Shown: positions 23,364 through 31,063, numbered from the stretch's first letter. The stretch: DNA of 35,782 bases from Thermus composti (GCF_014647535.1 NZ_BMPJ01000021.1:1-35782), one strand, 5' to 3'. Numbers and translations: made by a program. The notes: a model not told the origin generated them from the letters alone.

Positions 23364-23826
23364 CGAGCGGGAGTTCCTCTACCCCTACTACCGGCTTTGG
23401 GAGGCGGGGTACACCCCGGTGGTCATCGGCCTCGAGGCCGAGGCGTACCGGGCCAAGTCGGGCCTCACCTGGGAGGCGGAGGTGGCGGCCAGGGAGGCCC
23501 CGCCCTTGGCGGGCCTAATCATCCCCGGGGGGTTCGCCCCCGACTACCTGCGGCGAAGCCCCGAGGTCCTCGCCCTGGTGCGGAAAGTGGCGGGGGAGGG
23601 GAAGCCCCTCGGGGCCATCTGCCACGGCCCCTGGGTCCTGGTGAGCGCCGGGCTCGTGCGGGGCCGGCGGGTGACAGGGTTTTTCTCCATCCGGGACGAC
23701 CTGGAAAACGCCGGGGGGCTTTACCAGGAGGAAGGGGTGGTGGTGGACGGGCTTTTGGTCACGGCCCAAGGGCCTAAGGACCTCCCCGCCTTCATGAAGG
23801 CCTTTTTGGGCCTCCTCAAGGGGTGA
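23326..23826 (+). CDS. DJ-1/PfpI-family protein
   Basis: The protein has 166 aa of the class I glutamine-amidotransferase-like fold. The nucleophile elbow AICHGPW has Cys99 and His100, and an acidic residue near 10-14 (DLFDERE) completes the usual site. Members act as peptidases, as deglycases, or in glyoxal and stress defence; which applies here is not visible. The start is GTG with GGAGGT 5 nt upstream, inside the Nudix gene. It ends by overlapping the convergent argB by 11 nt. It is last in the mazG cluster. Confidence 0.88.
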   Translation: MERIGILLADLFDEREFLYPYYRLWEAGYTPVVIGLEAEAYRAKSGLTWEAEVAAREAPPLAGLIIPGGFAPDYLRRSPEVLALVRKVAGEGKPLGAICHGPWVLVSAGLVRGRRVTGFFSIRDDLENAGGLYQEEGVVVDGLLVTAQGPKDLPAFMKAFLGLLKG

Positions 23827-24562
23827 AACGGGTCCCCGCTTCTTTCCGTAGGACGGCCTCCAAAACCCCCCGTTCCCCCTTGGCGATGGCCGCCCAGGGG
23901 GCCCCGGCCCTTAAGGCGAAAAGGGCCGCCTCCACCTTGGGGATCATTCCCCCCTGGACCACGCCTTCCTCCTTCAGGGCCGCCACCGCCTCCGGGGTCA
24001 GGTGGGCCAGGCGGGTCTTGGGGTCTTTGGGGTCCCGGTAGACCCCCTCCACGTCGGTGAGGAAGACCGCAGGCCACCCCAAGGCCCCGGCCACGGCCCC
24101 TGCGGCGGTGTCGGCGTTCACGTTCAAGGGGCCCTCCTCGTCCAAGGCGATGGGGGCGAGAAGGGGGGTGTAGCCCTTTTCCAGGAGGTCTAAAAGAAGC
24201 CCCTCCTCCACCCCCACCACCTCCCCCACCCGGCCCAGGCCGGGTAGCGCCCTTCCCTTTAGGCAAAGGGCGTCCCGCCCCGAGAGGGCAAGGGCCTTCC
24301 TTCCCCTTCGGGAAAGCCCCTCCGCCAGGCGCTTGCCCGTGAGGTAAAGGGCCATCTCCACCGCCTCCAGGTGCTCCGGGGGCGTTACCCTAAGCCCCCC
24401 CACGAAGCGGCTCTCGTACCCCAGGCGCTTGAGCCAGGCCCCGATCTCGGGCCCGCCCCCGTGGACGAGGACCAAGGGGCCGGGGTAGGCGGCAAGCTCG
24501 GAAAGAAGGGCCTCGGCTCCCCTCAGGCTTCCCCCCACCTTGACCAAAAGGGCTTCACTCAA
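23816..24562 (-). CDS. argB: N-acetylglutamate kinase
   Basis: The protein has 248 aa of the amino-acid kinase family. It phosphorylates N-acetylglutamate in the second step of arginine synthesis. Motifs are LLVKVGGSLRG at the start, LVLVHGGGPEIGAWL (about 37-51), VGGLRVT, the acyl-substrate loop PLNVNADTAAGAVAGAL (about 149-165), and the nucleotide-side VYRDPKD. It differs clearly from LysZ of the lysine pathway as I remember that sequence. The start is TTG at 24562, preceded by GGAGGT 8 nt upstream and overlapping the previous stop by 8 nt. A longer frame upstream shadows the preceding gene. Other arg genes are absent. Confidence 0.9.
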   Translation of the reverse strand: MSEALLVKVGGSLRGAEALLSELAAYPGPLVLVHGGGPEIGAWLKRLGYESRFVGGLRVTPPEHLEAVEMALYLTGKRLAEGLSRRGRKALALSGRDALCLKGRALPGLGRVGEVVGVEEGLLLDLLEKGYTPLLAPIALDEEGPLNVNADTAAGAVAGALGWPAVFLTDVEGVYRDPKDPKTRLAHLTPEAVAALKEEGVVQGGMIPKVEAALFALRAGAPWAAIAKGERGVLEAVLRKEAGTRFTP

Positions 24563-25046
24563 GGTAGACCACCTCCTCGGGCAAACCCCCCTCCTCCTCG
24601 GCCTCCAGGAGGTCCAAAAAGCCCAGAAGGGCGTGGTCCGGGTGGAGGCCAAAGGCAAGGGCCAGGGCCCTGACCCCGTGCTCAGGAGGAAGGGCCTTGG
24701 CCCGCTCCAGAAGGGGCGCCCACGCCTGTGGGGCCTTCAGGGCCTCCCCGAGCTCCGGCCCCGCCCTTAGCTCCGCCTGCACCTCTCCCCCCTCGGCCAG
24801 GAGGAAAAGGAGGTCCTCCTCGCCTAAGACCATGAAGGCCAAGGCCCGCCCCAGGCGGGAAAGCTCCTTGAGGAAAGCCCGGATGGCCTCCTCGTTCTCC
24901 TCCGCCTCGAGGGCCTCGTGGTAGAGGCTCGTCCAGGGCGGGTCGGGGACCAGGTAGACCCCGGCCCCTCCCGTGCGCCCCCGAACCCAGGCCAAGACCG
25001 CCTCGAGGGGGGCCTCCACGTGGAAGGAAAGAAAGCTCCGCACCAC
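24555..25046 (-). CDS. Uncharacterised protein upstream of argB
   Basis: The protein has 163 aa, acidic and leucine-rich, with no signal peptide or membrane segment. The N-terminal half looks like alternating strands and helices (RSFLSFHVEAPLEAVLAWV, then ALAFMVLGEEDLLFLL). The C-terminal half is helical and glutamate-rich. I do not recognise a family. The start is GTG at 25046, with another GTG directly after it, 5 nt from a -10 box shared with dnaX. Its last codons overlap the argB start, so argB depends on it for expression. Confidence 0.75.
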   Translation of the reverse strand: MVRSFLSFHVEAPLEAVLAWVRGRTGGAGVYLVPDPPWTSLYHEALEAEENEEAIRAFLKELSRLGRALAFMVLGEEDLLFLLAEGGEVQAELRAGPELGEALKAPQAWAPLLERAKALPPEHGVRALALAFGLHPDHALLGFLDLLEAEEEGGLPEEVVYLE

Positions 25047-25050
25047 GCCC

Positions 25051-25057
25051 TATACTA
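25051..25057. promoter_or_regulatory. Shared -10 box driving dnaX (plus) and the argB unit (minus)
   Basis: The plus strand reads TATACT (25051-25056), 7 nt before the dnaX GTG at 25064. The minus strand reads TAGTAT (25057 to 25052), 5 nt before the GTG at 25046. The two boxes overlap by 5 bp in a gap of only 17 nt. No -35 is recognisable on either side. Confidence 0.6.
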
Positions 25058-25063
25058 GCCCTT

Positions 25064-26611
25064 GTGAGCGCCCTCTACCGCCGGTACCGCCCCCTCACCT
25101 TCCAGGAGGTGGTGGGCCAAGAGCACGTGAAGGAGCCCCTCCTAAGGGCCATCCGGGAGGGGAGGCTCGCCCAGGCCTACCTCTTCTCGGGGCCCAGGGG
25201 GGTGGGCAAGACCACCACGGCGAGGCTTTTGGCCATGGCGGTGGGGTGCCAGGGGAAAGACCCCCCTTGCGGGGCCTGCCCCTACTGCCAGGCGGTGCAG
25301 AAGGGTGCCCACCCCGACGTGGTGGAGATTGACGCCGCCAGCAACAACTCCGTGGAGGACGTGCGGGAGCTAAGGGAAAGGATTCTCCTCGCCCCCCTTT
25401 CCGCCCCCAAGAAGGTCTTCATCCTGGACGAGGCCCACATGCTCTCCAAAAGCGCCTTCAACGCCCTCCTCAAGACCCTGGAGGAGCCCCCGCCCCACGT
25501 CCTCTTCGTCTTCGCCACCACCGAGCCCGAAAGGATGCCCCCCACCATCCTCTCCCGCACGCAGCACTTTCGCTTCCGCCGCCTCACGGAGGAGGAGATC
25601 GCCCAAAAGCTCAAGCGGATCCTCAAGGAACTGGGGCGGGAGGCCGAGGAGGAGGCCCTCCTTCTCCTCGGCCGCCTGGCGGACGGGGCCATGCGGGATG
25701 CGGAAAGCCTCCTAGACCGCCTCCTCCTCCTGGAAGGCCCCCTCACCCGGGCCAAGGTGGAGGAGGCCTTGGGCCTTCCCCCCAAGGAGGCCCTCTTCCG
25801 CCTGGCGGAGGCCCTGGCCCGGGGGGAGGCCCAAAAGGCCCTGGAGGAGGCCCGGAGGCTCTACGCCCAGGGCTTCGCCCCAAGGAGCCTGGTGGGGGGG
25901 CTCATGGAAACCTTCCGGGAAGCCCTTTACGCGGGCTTTGGCCTTGGGGGAAAGGCCCTTCCCCTGGACCCAGACCGCCTCCTCGCCGCCCTCACCGCCT
26001 TGGACGAGGCCCTGGAGCGCCTGGCCAAGCGCTCGGACCTCCTGGCCCTCGAGGCCAGCCTCCTCCGGGCGGGCCAAGCCCTAACCCCCGCCCGGACGGG
26101 GCCCCCTGAACCCCGCCCCGGGGAAACCCCCGCGCCCCCCCAAGCCGCGGGGGAGGAAGGAGCCTCCGAGCCCTTAAGGCCTGAAGAACCCGACCTCCGG
26201 GAGCGCTGGCGGGCCTTTTTGGAAGGCCTCAGGCCCACCCTGAGGGCCTTCGTGCGGGAGGCCACCCCGGTCCTGGAAGGAAACACCCTGCGCCTTTGCT
26301 TCCCCGAGGAAAAGGCCTTCCACTACAAGCGGGCCACCGAGCAGAAAGCCCGCCTCCTGCCCCTGGCCCAGGCCCACTTCGGGGTGGAGGAGGTGGCCTT
26401 CTCCCTGGAAAAAAAAAGCCCCCTAACGGCTGAACCGCCCCCCCGCACCCCTCCCGCCCCCGAGGCGGAGGGCCCGCCCCTCGAGGAAGACCCCGAGGCC
26501 CGCCTTAGGCAACTCGCCCGCCGCCTCGGGGGTAGGCTCCTTTGGGTAAGGCGGCCCAAGGCCAAGGAGGAACCCTTGAGCGAAGACGAAATAGGGGGTA
26601 ATGGTATATAA
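25064..26611 (+). CDS. dnaX: DNA polymerase III tau/gamma subunit
   Basis: The full product (tau) has 515 aa and is the clamp-loader ATPase that links the replicative polymerase and the helicase. Walker A is GPRGVGKTT (residues 43-51). The zinc module uses C62, C69, C72 and C75. Walker B is LDEAH (about 125-129), and the sensor-1 region contains FVFATTEPERMP. From about 355 a Pro/Glu-rich linker leads to the polymerase-binding C-terminus. At codons 449-452 a run of nine A residues allows transcript slippage, which gives the shorter gamma form (453 or 456 aa), as known for T. thermophilus dnaX. The GTG start is fixed by a -10 box 7 nt upstream. Confidence 0.97.
   Translation: MSALYRRYRPLTFQEVVGQEHVKEPLLRAIREGRLAQAYLFSGPRGVGKTTTARLLAMAVGCQGKDPPCGACPYCQAVQKGAHPDVVEIDAASNNSVEDVRELRERILLAPLSAPKKVFILDEAHMLSKSAFNALLKTLEEPPPHVLFVFATTEPERMPPTILSRTQHFRFRRLTEEEIAQKLKRILKELGREAEEEALLLLGRLADGAMRDAESLLDRLLLLEGPLTRAKVEEALGLPPKEALFRLAEALARGEAQKALEEARRLYAQGFAPRSLVGGLMETFREALYAGFGLGGKALPLDPDRLLAALTALDEALERLAKRSDLLALEASLLRAGQALTPARTGPPEPRPGETPAPPQAAGEEGASEPLRPEEPDLRERWRAFLEGLRPTLRAFVREATPVLEGNTLRLCFPEEKAFHYKRATEQKARLLPLAQAHFGVEEVAFSLEKKSPLTAEPPPRTPPAPEAEGPPLEEDPEARLRQLARRLGGRLLWVRRPKAKEEPLSEDEIGGNGI
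26409..26417 (+). other. A9 slippery run in dnaX (gamma-producing)
   Basis: Nine consecutive A residues span codons E449-K450-K451-S452. Losing one A leads to a stop after 453 residues (TAA). Gaining one A leads to a stop after 456 (TGA). Both alternative frames end within 18 nt, so any frame change gives gamma. T. thermophilus dnaX is known to use transcriptional slippage at such a run. Confidence 0.88.
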
Positions 26612-26612
26612 T
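26607..26612 (+). promoter_or_regulatory. -10 box of the CsoR/CstR-like gene (leaderless start)
   Basis: A perfect TATAAT lies 6 nt before the ATG at 26619. It overlaps the dnaX stop codon (26609-26611). No matching -35 is seen at 16-18 nt. An in-frame ATG at 26601 lies upstream of the box and is rejected as start. Confidence 0.7.
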
Positions 26613-26618
26613 GGCCCC

Positions 26619-26900
26619 ATGACCAGGACCACCGAGCTAGGACAGGAAACCGTGGAGAACATCCTTAAGCGGCTACGGCGTATCGAGGGCCAGGTACGGG
26701 GCCTGCAGAAGATGGTGGCCGAGGGACGCCCTTGCGACGAGGTCCTCACCCAGATGACCGCCACCAAGAAGGCCATGGAAGCGGCGGCCACCCTGATCCT
26801 CCACGAGTTCTTAACCGTCTGCGCCGCCGAGGTCTCCGAAGGGAAGGTAAACCCCAAGAAGCCCGAGGAGATCGCCAACCTCCTCAAGAAGTTCGTCTAG
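26619..26900 (+). CDS. CsoR/CstR-family metal- or persulfide-sensing repressor
   Basis: The protein has 93 aa, an all-helical DUF156 repressor. RRIEGQVRGLQKM (about 20-32) is the family's core helix. Two cysteines, C39 and C68, are separated by 28 residues, the same spacing as C36/C65 of CsoR and C31/C60 of S. aureus CstR. The CsoR copper ligand His61, four residues before the second Cys, is Phe64 here. That arrangement, two Cys and no His, is that of persulfide sensors such as CstR, so a sulfur rather than copper signal is plausible. H62 is nearby and could confuse this. The start is ATG 26619. It is followed 1 nt later by an HD-domain gene; no copper or sulfur gene is adjacent. Confidence 0.85.
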   Translation: MTRTTELGQETVENILKRLRRIEGQVRGLQKMVAEGRPCDEVLTQMTATKKAMEAAATLILHEFLTVCAAEVSEGKVNPKKPEEIANLLKKFV

Positions 26901-26901
26901 C

Positions 26902-27363
26902 TTGGGGCTCAGGAAAAGGCTCTACCGGCTGGCCCGGGCTTTCTTCCCCGAACCCCCCGACGACGCCTTCGCCCTGCGCTACCTGGAGGGGGAGGAACGG
27001 GCACTCTACCTGGCCATGGACCCCCGGGACCGGGCCCACGCCGTGCGGGTGGCCCAAAGGCTCCTAAAGGCCCACCCCGAGGCCCCGGACTACGTGGTGC
27101 GGGCCGCCCTCCTCCACGACGCCGGCAAGGCCCTAAGGCCCTACCGGCCCCTGGAAAGGGTCCTCACCGGCCTCTTCGCCCCGCCCCTTCCCCCCTACCC
27201 CTTGCGGCGGGGGCTTCTCGGGGCCTTCCAGGTGCGCCGCCACCACCCCCTCTACGCCGCCCAAAGGATCCAAGACCCAAAGGTGCGGGCCCTGGTCCTG
27301 GAGCACCACGCCCCCAAGAGCCTCTGGGGTAAGCGGCTCCATCGGGCCGACCAGGAAGAGTAG
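26902..27363 (+). CDS. HD-domain protein
   Basis: The protein has 153 aa. An HD metal-dependent phosphohydrolase domain is suggested by HAVRVAQRLL (about residues 45-54), ALLHDAGK (the HD pair, about 72-73), a later LEHHAP and a C-terminal HRAD. Substrates of such short HD proteins vary (nucleotides, cyclic dinucleotides) and cannot be told here. The start is TTG at 26902, one base after the stop of the repressor gene, so it is co-translated with it and may be under its control. The predicted fold is clear, but the function is open. Confidence 0.75.
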   Translation: MGLRKRLYRLARAFFPEPPDDAFALRYLEGEERALYLAMDPRDRAHAVRVAQRLLKAHPEAPDYVVRAALLHDAGKALRPYRPLERVLTGLFAPPLPPYPLRRGLLGAFQVRRHHPLYAAQRIQDPKVRALVLEHHAPKSLWGKRLHRADQEE

Positions 27364-27418
27364 GTTTGCCCCTAGCCAATCCCCCGGCCAAGGAGTAGGG
27401 TACCTGAAGGAGGGGTCC

Positions 27419-29278
27419 ATGGAAGAACTCACCTGGCGCGTGGGCGGCCCCCAAGGGGGGGGCATAGAGACGGCGGCCACCCTCTTCGCCCGGGCGGTGG
27501 CCAAGGGGGGGTGGTGGGTAGCCACCAAGCGGGAGTACCACTCCAACATCATGGGAAGGCACTCCTACCTGGACGTGCGCCTGGCGCGAAAACCGGTGGG
27601 GGCCTTCCGGGACCAGGTGGACTTCCTGGTGGCCCTGGACGGGGAGACCCTGGCCCGGCACCTGGGGGAGGTGCGGGAAGGGGGGGTGGTGCTCTACGAC
27701 CCCAGGGTCTTGGACCTCACGGTCCACAAGCTCCCCATGCTGGACCACCGGGTGGCGGAGGACCTCGCCCGGCGCTTCGGCCAGGCCGACCCAAGCCTAA
27801 GGGAAATCCTTTCCGCCTACGCCGAGGCCGGGGTCCAGCCCCTCCCCTACCCCTTTGAGGCGGTGGCCGACCGGATCGGGGCCGAGCTCGGGGTGCCCTC
27901 CCTGCAGGCCCGGCGCACCCTGAACACCATCGCCGTGGCGGCAAGCCTCCACCTCTTGGGCTTCCCCTTGGAACCCCTCCTCGAGGCCCTCGCCCTCCAG
28001 TTCAAGGGGAAGGTTAAGGTTCTGGAACTCAACCAGAAGGTGGCGGAGGCCGTCTACCGGGAGGAGGTGCCCAGCCTTCCCTTCCGCCTTTCCCCAAACG
28101 GCCACGAGCCTGGACGGGTCTACCTCACCGGGGCCCAGGCCGCCGCCTTGGGCAAGCTCGCCGGGGGGCTCCGCTTCCAGACCTACTACCCCATAAGCCC
28201 GGCCACGGACGAGAGCGTCTTCCTCGAGGCCCACACCCACCTCCCGGGGGCCGATGTGATCGTGGTCCAGACCGAGGACGAGATCGCCGCGGTGAACATG
28301 GCCCTGGGCGCGGCCCTCGCCGGGGCCAAGGCCGCCACCGCCACCAGCGGCCCCGGCTTCAGCCTCATGACCGAGGGGCTGGGCTTCGCCGGGATGATCG
28401 AGGCCCCCCTGGTGGTGACCCTCTACCAGCGGGGCGGGCCCAGCACCGGCATGCCCACCCGCACGGAGCAGGGGGACCTGATGTTCGCCATAAGGGGCGG
28501 GCACGGGGAGTACCCGAGGCTCGTCCTCGCCTCGGGGGACCTCCTGGACGCCTTCCTGGACGCCCAGAAGGCCCTGGCCTGGGCCTGGCGCTACCAGACC
28601 GTGGTGGTCCACCTCCTGGACAAGTTCCTGGCCTCCACGGGCCAGCTCCTCCCGGAGGAGGCCCTAAGGGTCCTCTCCCTGGACGGGGAAAAGCGCCTTC
28701 CCCCCAAGGCGGGCAAGCCCACCCCCTTCCCCCGCTACGCCCCGGAGGCGGACGGGATCTCCCCCTTCCCCCCCTTGGGCACCCAGGGGGTCTTCTACTG
28801 GATGACCTCGGACGAGCACGATCCCCTGGGCCACATCACCGAGGACCCCGTCCTGCGGGAAGCCCAGATGGAAAAGCGGATGCAAAAGCTGAAGACCGCC
28901 CAGAAGGAGATCCCCAAGGAGGACCAGTACACCCTCTACCGGGACGGGGAGGTCCTGGTCCTGGGCTTTGGCTCGGTGAAGGGGACCCTCCTCGAGGCCC
29001 TGGACCACCTCCCCGGGGTGGGGTATTTGCACCTAAGGCTCCTCTGGCCCTTCCCCGAGATCGCCCCCCTCCTAAAGGGAAAGCGGCTTGTCACCGTGGA
29101 GCACAACTACTCGGGGCAGCTCGCCGACCTGGTGCAGCAGGAGACCCTGCAAAGGGTCCACCACCGGGTGGTGAAGTACAACGGCCGCCCCATCACCCTA
29201 GACGAGGCGGTGGAGGCCCTCAAGGCCATCCGGGAAGGCCGGGCCGGGGAAAGGATCGTGCTCAGGAAAGGAGTCTAG
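27419..29278 (+). CDS. korA: 2-oxoacid:ferredoxin oxidoreductase, alpha subunit (gamma-alpha fusion)
   Basis: The protein has 619 aa. Residues about 1-190 are the gamma domain (GGPQGGGIETAATLFARAVA). Residues about 230-619 are the alpha domain, with YYPISPATDES (the YPITP-type CoA/substrate motif, here YPISP), the TSGPGFSLMTEGLGFAG stretch, and the C-terminal VEHNYSGQL. The enzyme oxidatively decarboxylates 2-oxoglutarate or another 2-oxoacid to the acyl-CoA, reducing ferredoxin. The two-gene layout is that of KorAB and Sulfolobus OFOR; substrate preference is not certain. A strong ribosome-binding site (GAAGGAGGGG) precedes the ATG. The beta gene follows after 1 nt. Confidence 0.92.
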   Translation: MEELTWRVGGPQGGGIETAATLFARAVAKGGWWVATKREYHSNIMGRHSYLDVRLARKPVGAFRDQVDFLVALDGETLARHLGEVREGGVVLYDPRVLDLTVHKLPMLDHRVAEDLARRFGQADPSLREILSAYAEAGVQPLPYPFEAVADRIGAELGVPSLQARRTLNTIAVAASLHLLGFPLEPLLEALALQFKGKVKVLELNQKVAEAVYREEVPSLPFRLSPNGHEPGRVYLTGAQAAALGKLAGGLRFQTYYPISPATDESVFLEAHTHLPGADVIVVQTEDEIAAVNMALGAALAGAKAATATSGPGFSLMTEGLGFAGMIEAPLVVTLYQRGGPSTGMPTRTEQGDLMFAIRGGHGEYPRLVLASGDLLDAFLDAQKALAWAWRYQTVVVHLLDKFLASTGQLLPEEALRVLSLDGEKRLPPKAGKPTPFPRYAPEADGISPFPPLGTQGVFYWMTSDEHDPLGHITEDPVLREAQMEKRMQKLKTAQKEIPKEDQYTLYRDGEVLVLGFGSVKGTLLEALDHLPGVGYLHLRLLWPFPEIAPLLKGKRLVTVEHNYSGQLADLVQQETLQRVHHRVVKYNGRPITLDEAVEALKAIREGRAGERIVLRKGV

Positions 29279-29279
29279 G

Positions 29280-30191
29280 ATGGTGGAGCTCAAGCTTGCG
29301 GACTACAAGGCGGACAAGCAGCCGGACTGGTGCCCGGGTTGCGGGGACTACGGCATCCTCTCCGCCCTGCAGATGGCCCTCTTTGAACTCCGGCTGGACC
29401 CGAGCCAGACCGCCATCTTCTCGGGGATCGGCTGCTCGGCCAAGACCCCCCACTACCTGAACGCCTACGGGGTCCACACCCTCCACGGCCGGGTCCTGCC
29501 CATCGCCCAAGGGGCTAAGCTCGCCAACCCCCACCTCACCGTGGTGGCGGTGGGCGGGGACGGGGATGGACTCGGCATCGGGGCCGGGCACTTCGTGGCC
29601 GCAGGCCGCAGGAACGTGGACCTCCTCTACATCCTCTACGACAACGAGGTCTACGGCCTCACCAAAGGCCAGGCCGGGCCCACCTTGGGCCTCGGGGAGA
29701 AGACCAAGAGCCTGCCCAAGCCCAACCCCCAGGGGCGGATCAACCCCCTGCTTCTGGCCTTCGCCTCGGGGTACACCTGGATCGCCCGGGGCTACGCCTA
29801 CGACGTGAAGGGTCTAAAGGAGCTCATCAAGGAAGGGATCCAGCACAAGGGCCTCGCCTTCCTCCACGTCCTCCAGCCCTGCCCCACCTACAACGACCTC
29901 CACACCAAGGAGTGGTTCGCCCCGAGGCTTTACCGGCTCCAGGAGGAAGGCTACGATCCCCACGTGCCCGCAGGGCTTTCCCCGGAGGAACTGGACCGGA
30001 AGATGGCCCTTTTCCAGGAAAAGGCCGTGGAGTGGGGGGAGCGGATCCCCATCGGGGTCTTCTGGAAGGCGGAGGTGCCCACCTTTGAGGAGCGCCTGAA
30101 GACCTACCTCCCCCGCTACCCCGAGGTCTACCCCGCCTTGGGGCAGGAAGCCCTGGACCTAAAGGGCCTCCTCCGGGAGTTCGCCGTTTAG
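29280..30191 (+). CDS. korB: 2-oxoacid:ferredoxin oxidoreductase, beta subunit
   Basis: The protein has 303 aa. It binds thiamine diphosphate and one [4Fe-4S] cluster. Cluster cysteines are in CPGCGDYG (near residues 18-21), GCSAK (about 59) and QPCPTYND (about 201). The diphosphate-binding motif is [13 protein letters not shown], followed by [10 protein letters not shown]. It pairs with the alpha-gamma fusion product to form the active enzyme. The spacing of 1 nt from korA shows translational coupling. A separate promoter begins the next gene (moaC). Confidence 0.93.
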   Translation: MVELKLADYKADKQPDWCPGCGDYGILSALQMALFELRLDPSQTAIFSGIGCSAKTPHYLNAYGVHTLHGRVLPIAQGAKLANPHLTVVAVGGDGDGLGIGAGHFVAAGRRNVDLLYILYDNEVYGLTKGQAGPTLGLGEKTKSLPKPNPQGRINPLLLAFASGYTWIARGYAYDVKGLKELIKEGIQHKGLAFLHVLQPCPTYNDLHTKEWFAPRLYRLQEEGYDPHVPAGLSPEELDRKMALFQEKAVEWGERIPIGVFWKAEVPTFEERLKTYLPRYPEVYPALGQEALDLKGLLREFAV

Positions 30192-30221
30192 GGGCTCGGC
30201 CCGGCCCCAGGTGGGGAAGCG

Positions 30222-30227
30222 TACACT
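30222..30227 (+). promoter_or_regulatory. -10 box of moaC (leaderless start)
   Basis: TACACT lies 7 nt before the ATG at 30235. A GTG at 30211 opens the frame earlier, but it lies upstream of this box and has no conserved sequence behind it. Confidence 0.55.
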
Positions 30228-30234
30228 AAAGGCC

Positions 30235-30708
30235 ATGGACCTCACCCACTTCAAGGACGGCAAGCCCCACATGGTGGACGTGACGGAAAAGCCCAGCACC
30301 TTCCGCACCGCCACCGCCGAGGCCTTCGTGGAGCTCACCGAGGAGGCCCTTTCCGCCCTGGAAACGGGCGGGGTGGGGAAAGGAGACCCCCTCGTGGTGG
30401 CCCAGCTCGCCGGGATCCTGGCCGCCAAGAAGACCGCAGACCTCATCCCCCTCTGCCACCCTCTCCCCCTCACCGGGGTGGAGGTGAAGGTGGAGCTTTT
30501 GCGGGAGGAAAAGCGGGTGCGCATCGTGGCCACGGTGAAGACCAAGGCGGAGACGGGGGTGGAGATGGAGGCCATGACCGCCTGCGCCATCGCCGCCCTC
30601 ACCGTCTACGACATGCTCAAGGCCGCCTCCAAAGGGCTTGTGATCTCCCAGGTCCGGCTCCTCCACAAGGCGGGGGGCAAGAGCGGGGAGTGGCGCAGGG
30701 AAGAATAG
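30235..30708 (+). CDS. moaC: Cyclic pyranopterin monophosphate synthase
   Basis: The protein has 157 aa. With MoaA it converts GTP to cyclic pyranopterin monophosphate, the first step of molybdenum/tungsten cofactor synthesis. Family marks are [14 protein letters not shown] (about 12-25), the active-site [17 protein letters not shown] (about 64-80) and [12 protein letters not shown] (about 104-115) with its acidic residues. The ATG at 30235 gives the standard length; an upstream GTG would add eight unconserved residues. The other moa genes are not here. The MoaD-like gene and the tungsten AOR lie about 16-18 kb to the left. Confidence 0.95.
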   Translation: MDLTHFKDGKPHMVDVTEKPSTFRTATAEAFVELTEEALSALETGGVGKGDPLVVAQLAGILAAKKTADLIPLCHPLPLTGVEVKVELLREEKRVRIVATVKTKAETGVEMEAMTACAIAALTVYDMLKAASKGLVISQVRLLHKAGGKSGEWRREE

Positions 30709-30724
30709 CCCTACCCCGGGGGTG

Positions 30725-30730
30725 TATTCT
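30725..30730 (+). promoter_or_regulatory. -10 box of the NifX-like gene (leaderless start)
   Basis: TATTCT lies 6 nt before the ATG at 30737, in the 28-nt gap after moaC. It gives the NifX-like gene a start of its own. Confidence 0.5.
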
Positions 30731-30736
30731 GGAAGC

Positions 30737-31063
30737 ATGCGGGTCGCCATCGCCTTAGCCAAGGAAGGGGAGCGGGTCTACCCCGGCCCCTTCGGCCACG
30801 CCCCCCGGTACGCCATCTACGAGGTGGGGGAAGGGGGGGAACTCCGGCTTTTGGAAATCCGGGAAAACCCCCACGCCAAGGAGCACGGGGAGGAAAAGCA
30901 CGCCAAGATGCGGGAACTCCTCAAGGACGTGGCCCTCAAAGTGGGGGCCCGCTTCGGGCACGGGGGCTCCTTGGGGGCTTTTCCCGTGGCCGACCGGGTG
31001 GAGGTGGGGGCGGTCTCCTTGGAGGAGGCCCTCTCCCGCCTCAAGGGGAGAAGTAGCGCCTAA
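30737..31063 (+). CDS. NifX/NifB-type iron-molybdenum cofactor-binding-like protein
   Basis: The protein has 108 aa of the Nitro_FeMo-Co (PF02579) fold. It has MRVAIALAKEGERVYPGPFGHAPRY at the start (split here: MRVAIALAK then FGHAPRYAIYEV), a His-rich turn HAKEHGEEKHAKM, and GARFGHGGSLGAF. Members without a nitrogenase are common in thermophiles, and their metal cargo is mostly unknown. A TTG/ATG-like frame opens earlier (30722) but lies across the -10 box. Adjacency to moaC suggests a link to Mo/W handling, which is inference only. It overlaps the next convergent gene by 23 nt. Confidence 0.8.
   Translation: MRVAIALAKEGERVYPGPFGHAPRYAIYEVGEGGELRLLEIRENPHAKEHGEEKHAKMRELLKDVALKVGARFGHGGSLGAFPVADRVEVGAVSLEEALSRLKGRSSA

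Noticed and set aside
23816-24658. Longer argB or a lysine-pathway LysZ
   Set aside because: The extra 32 N-terminal residues are Arg/Pro/Trp-rich shadow of the upstream gene. Motifs match N-acetylglutamate kinase and not the LysZ sequence as I remember it.
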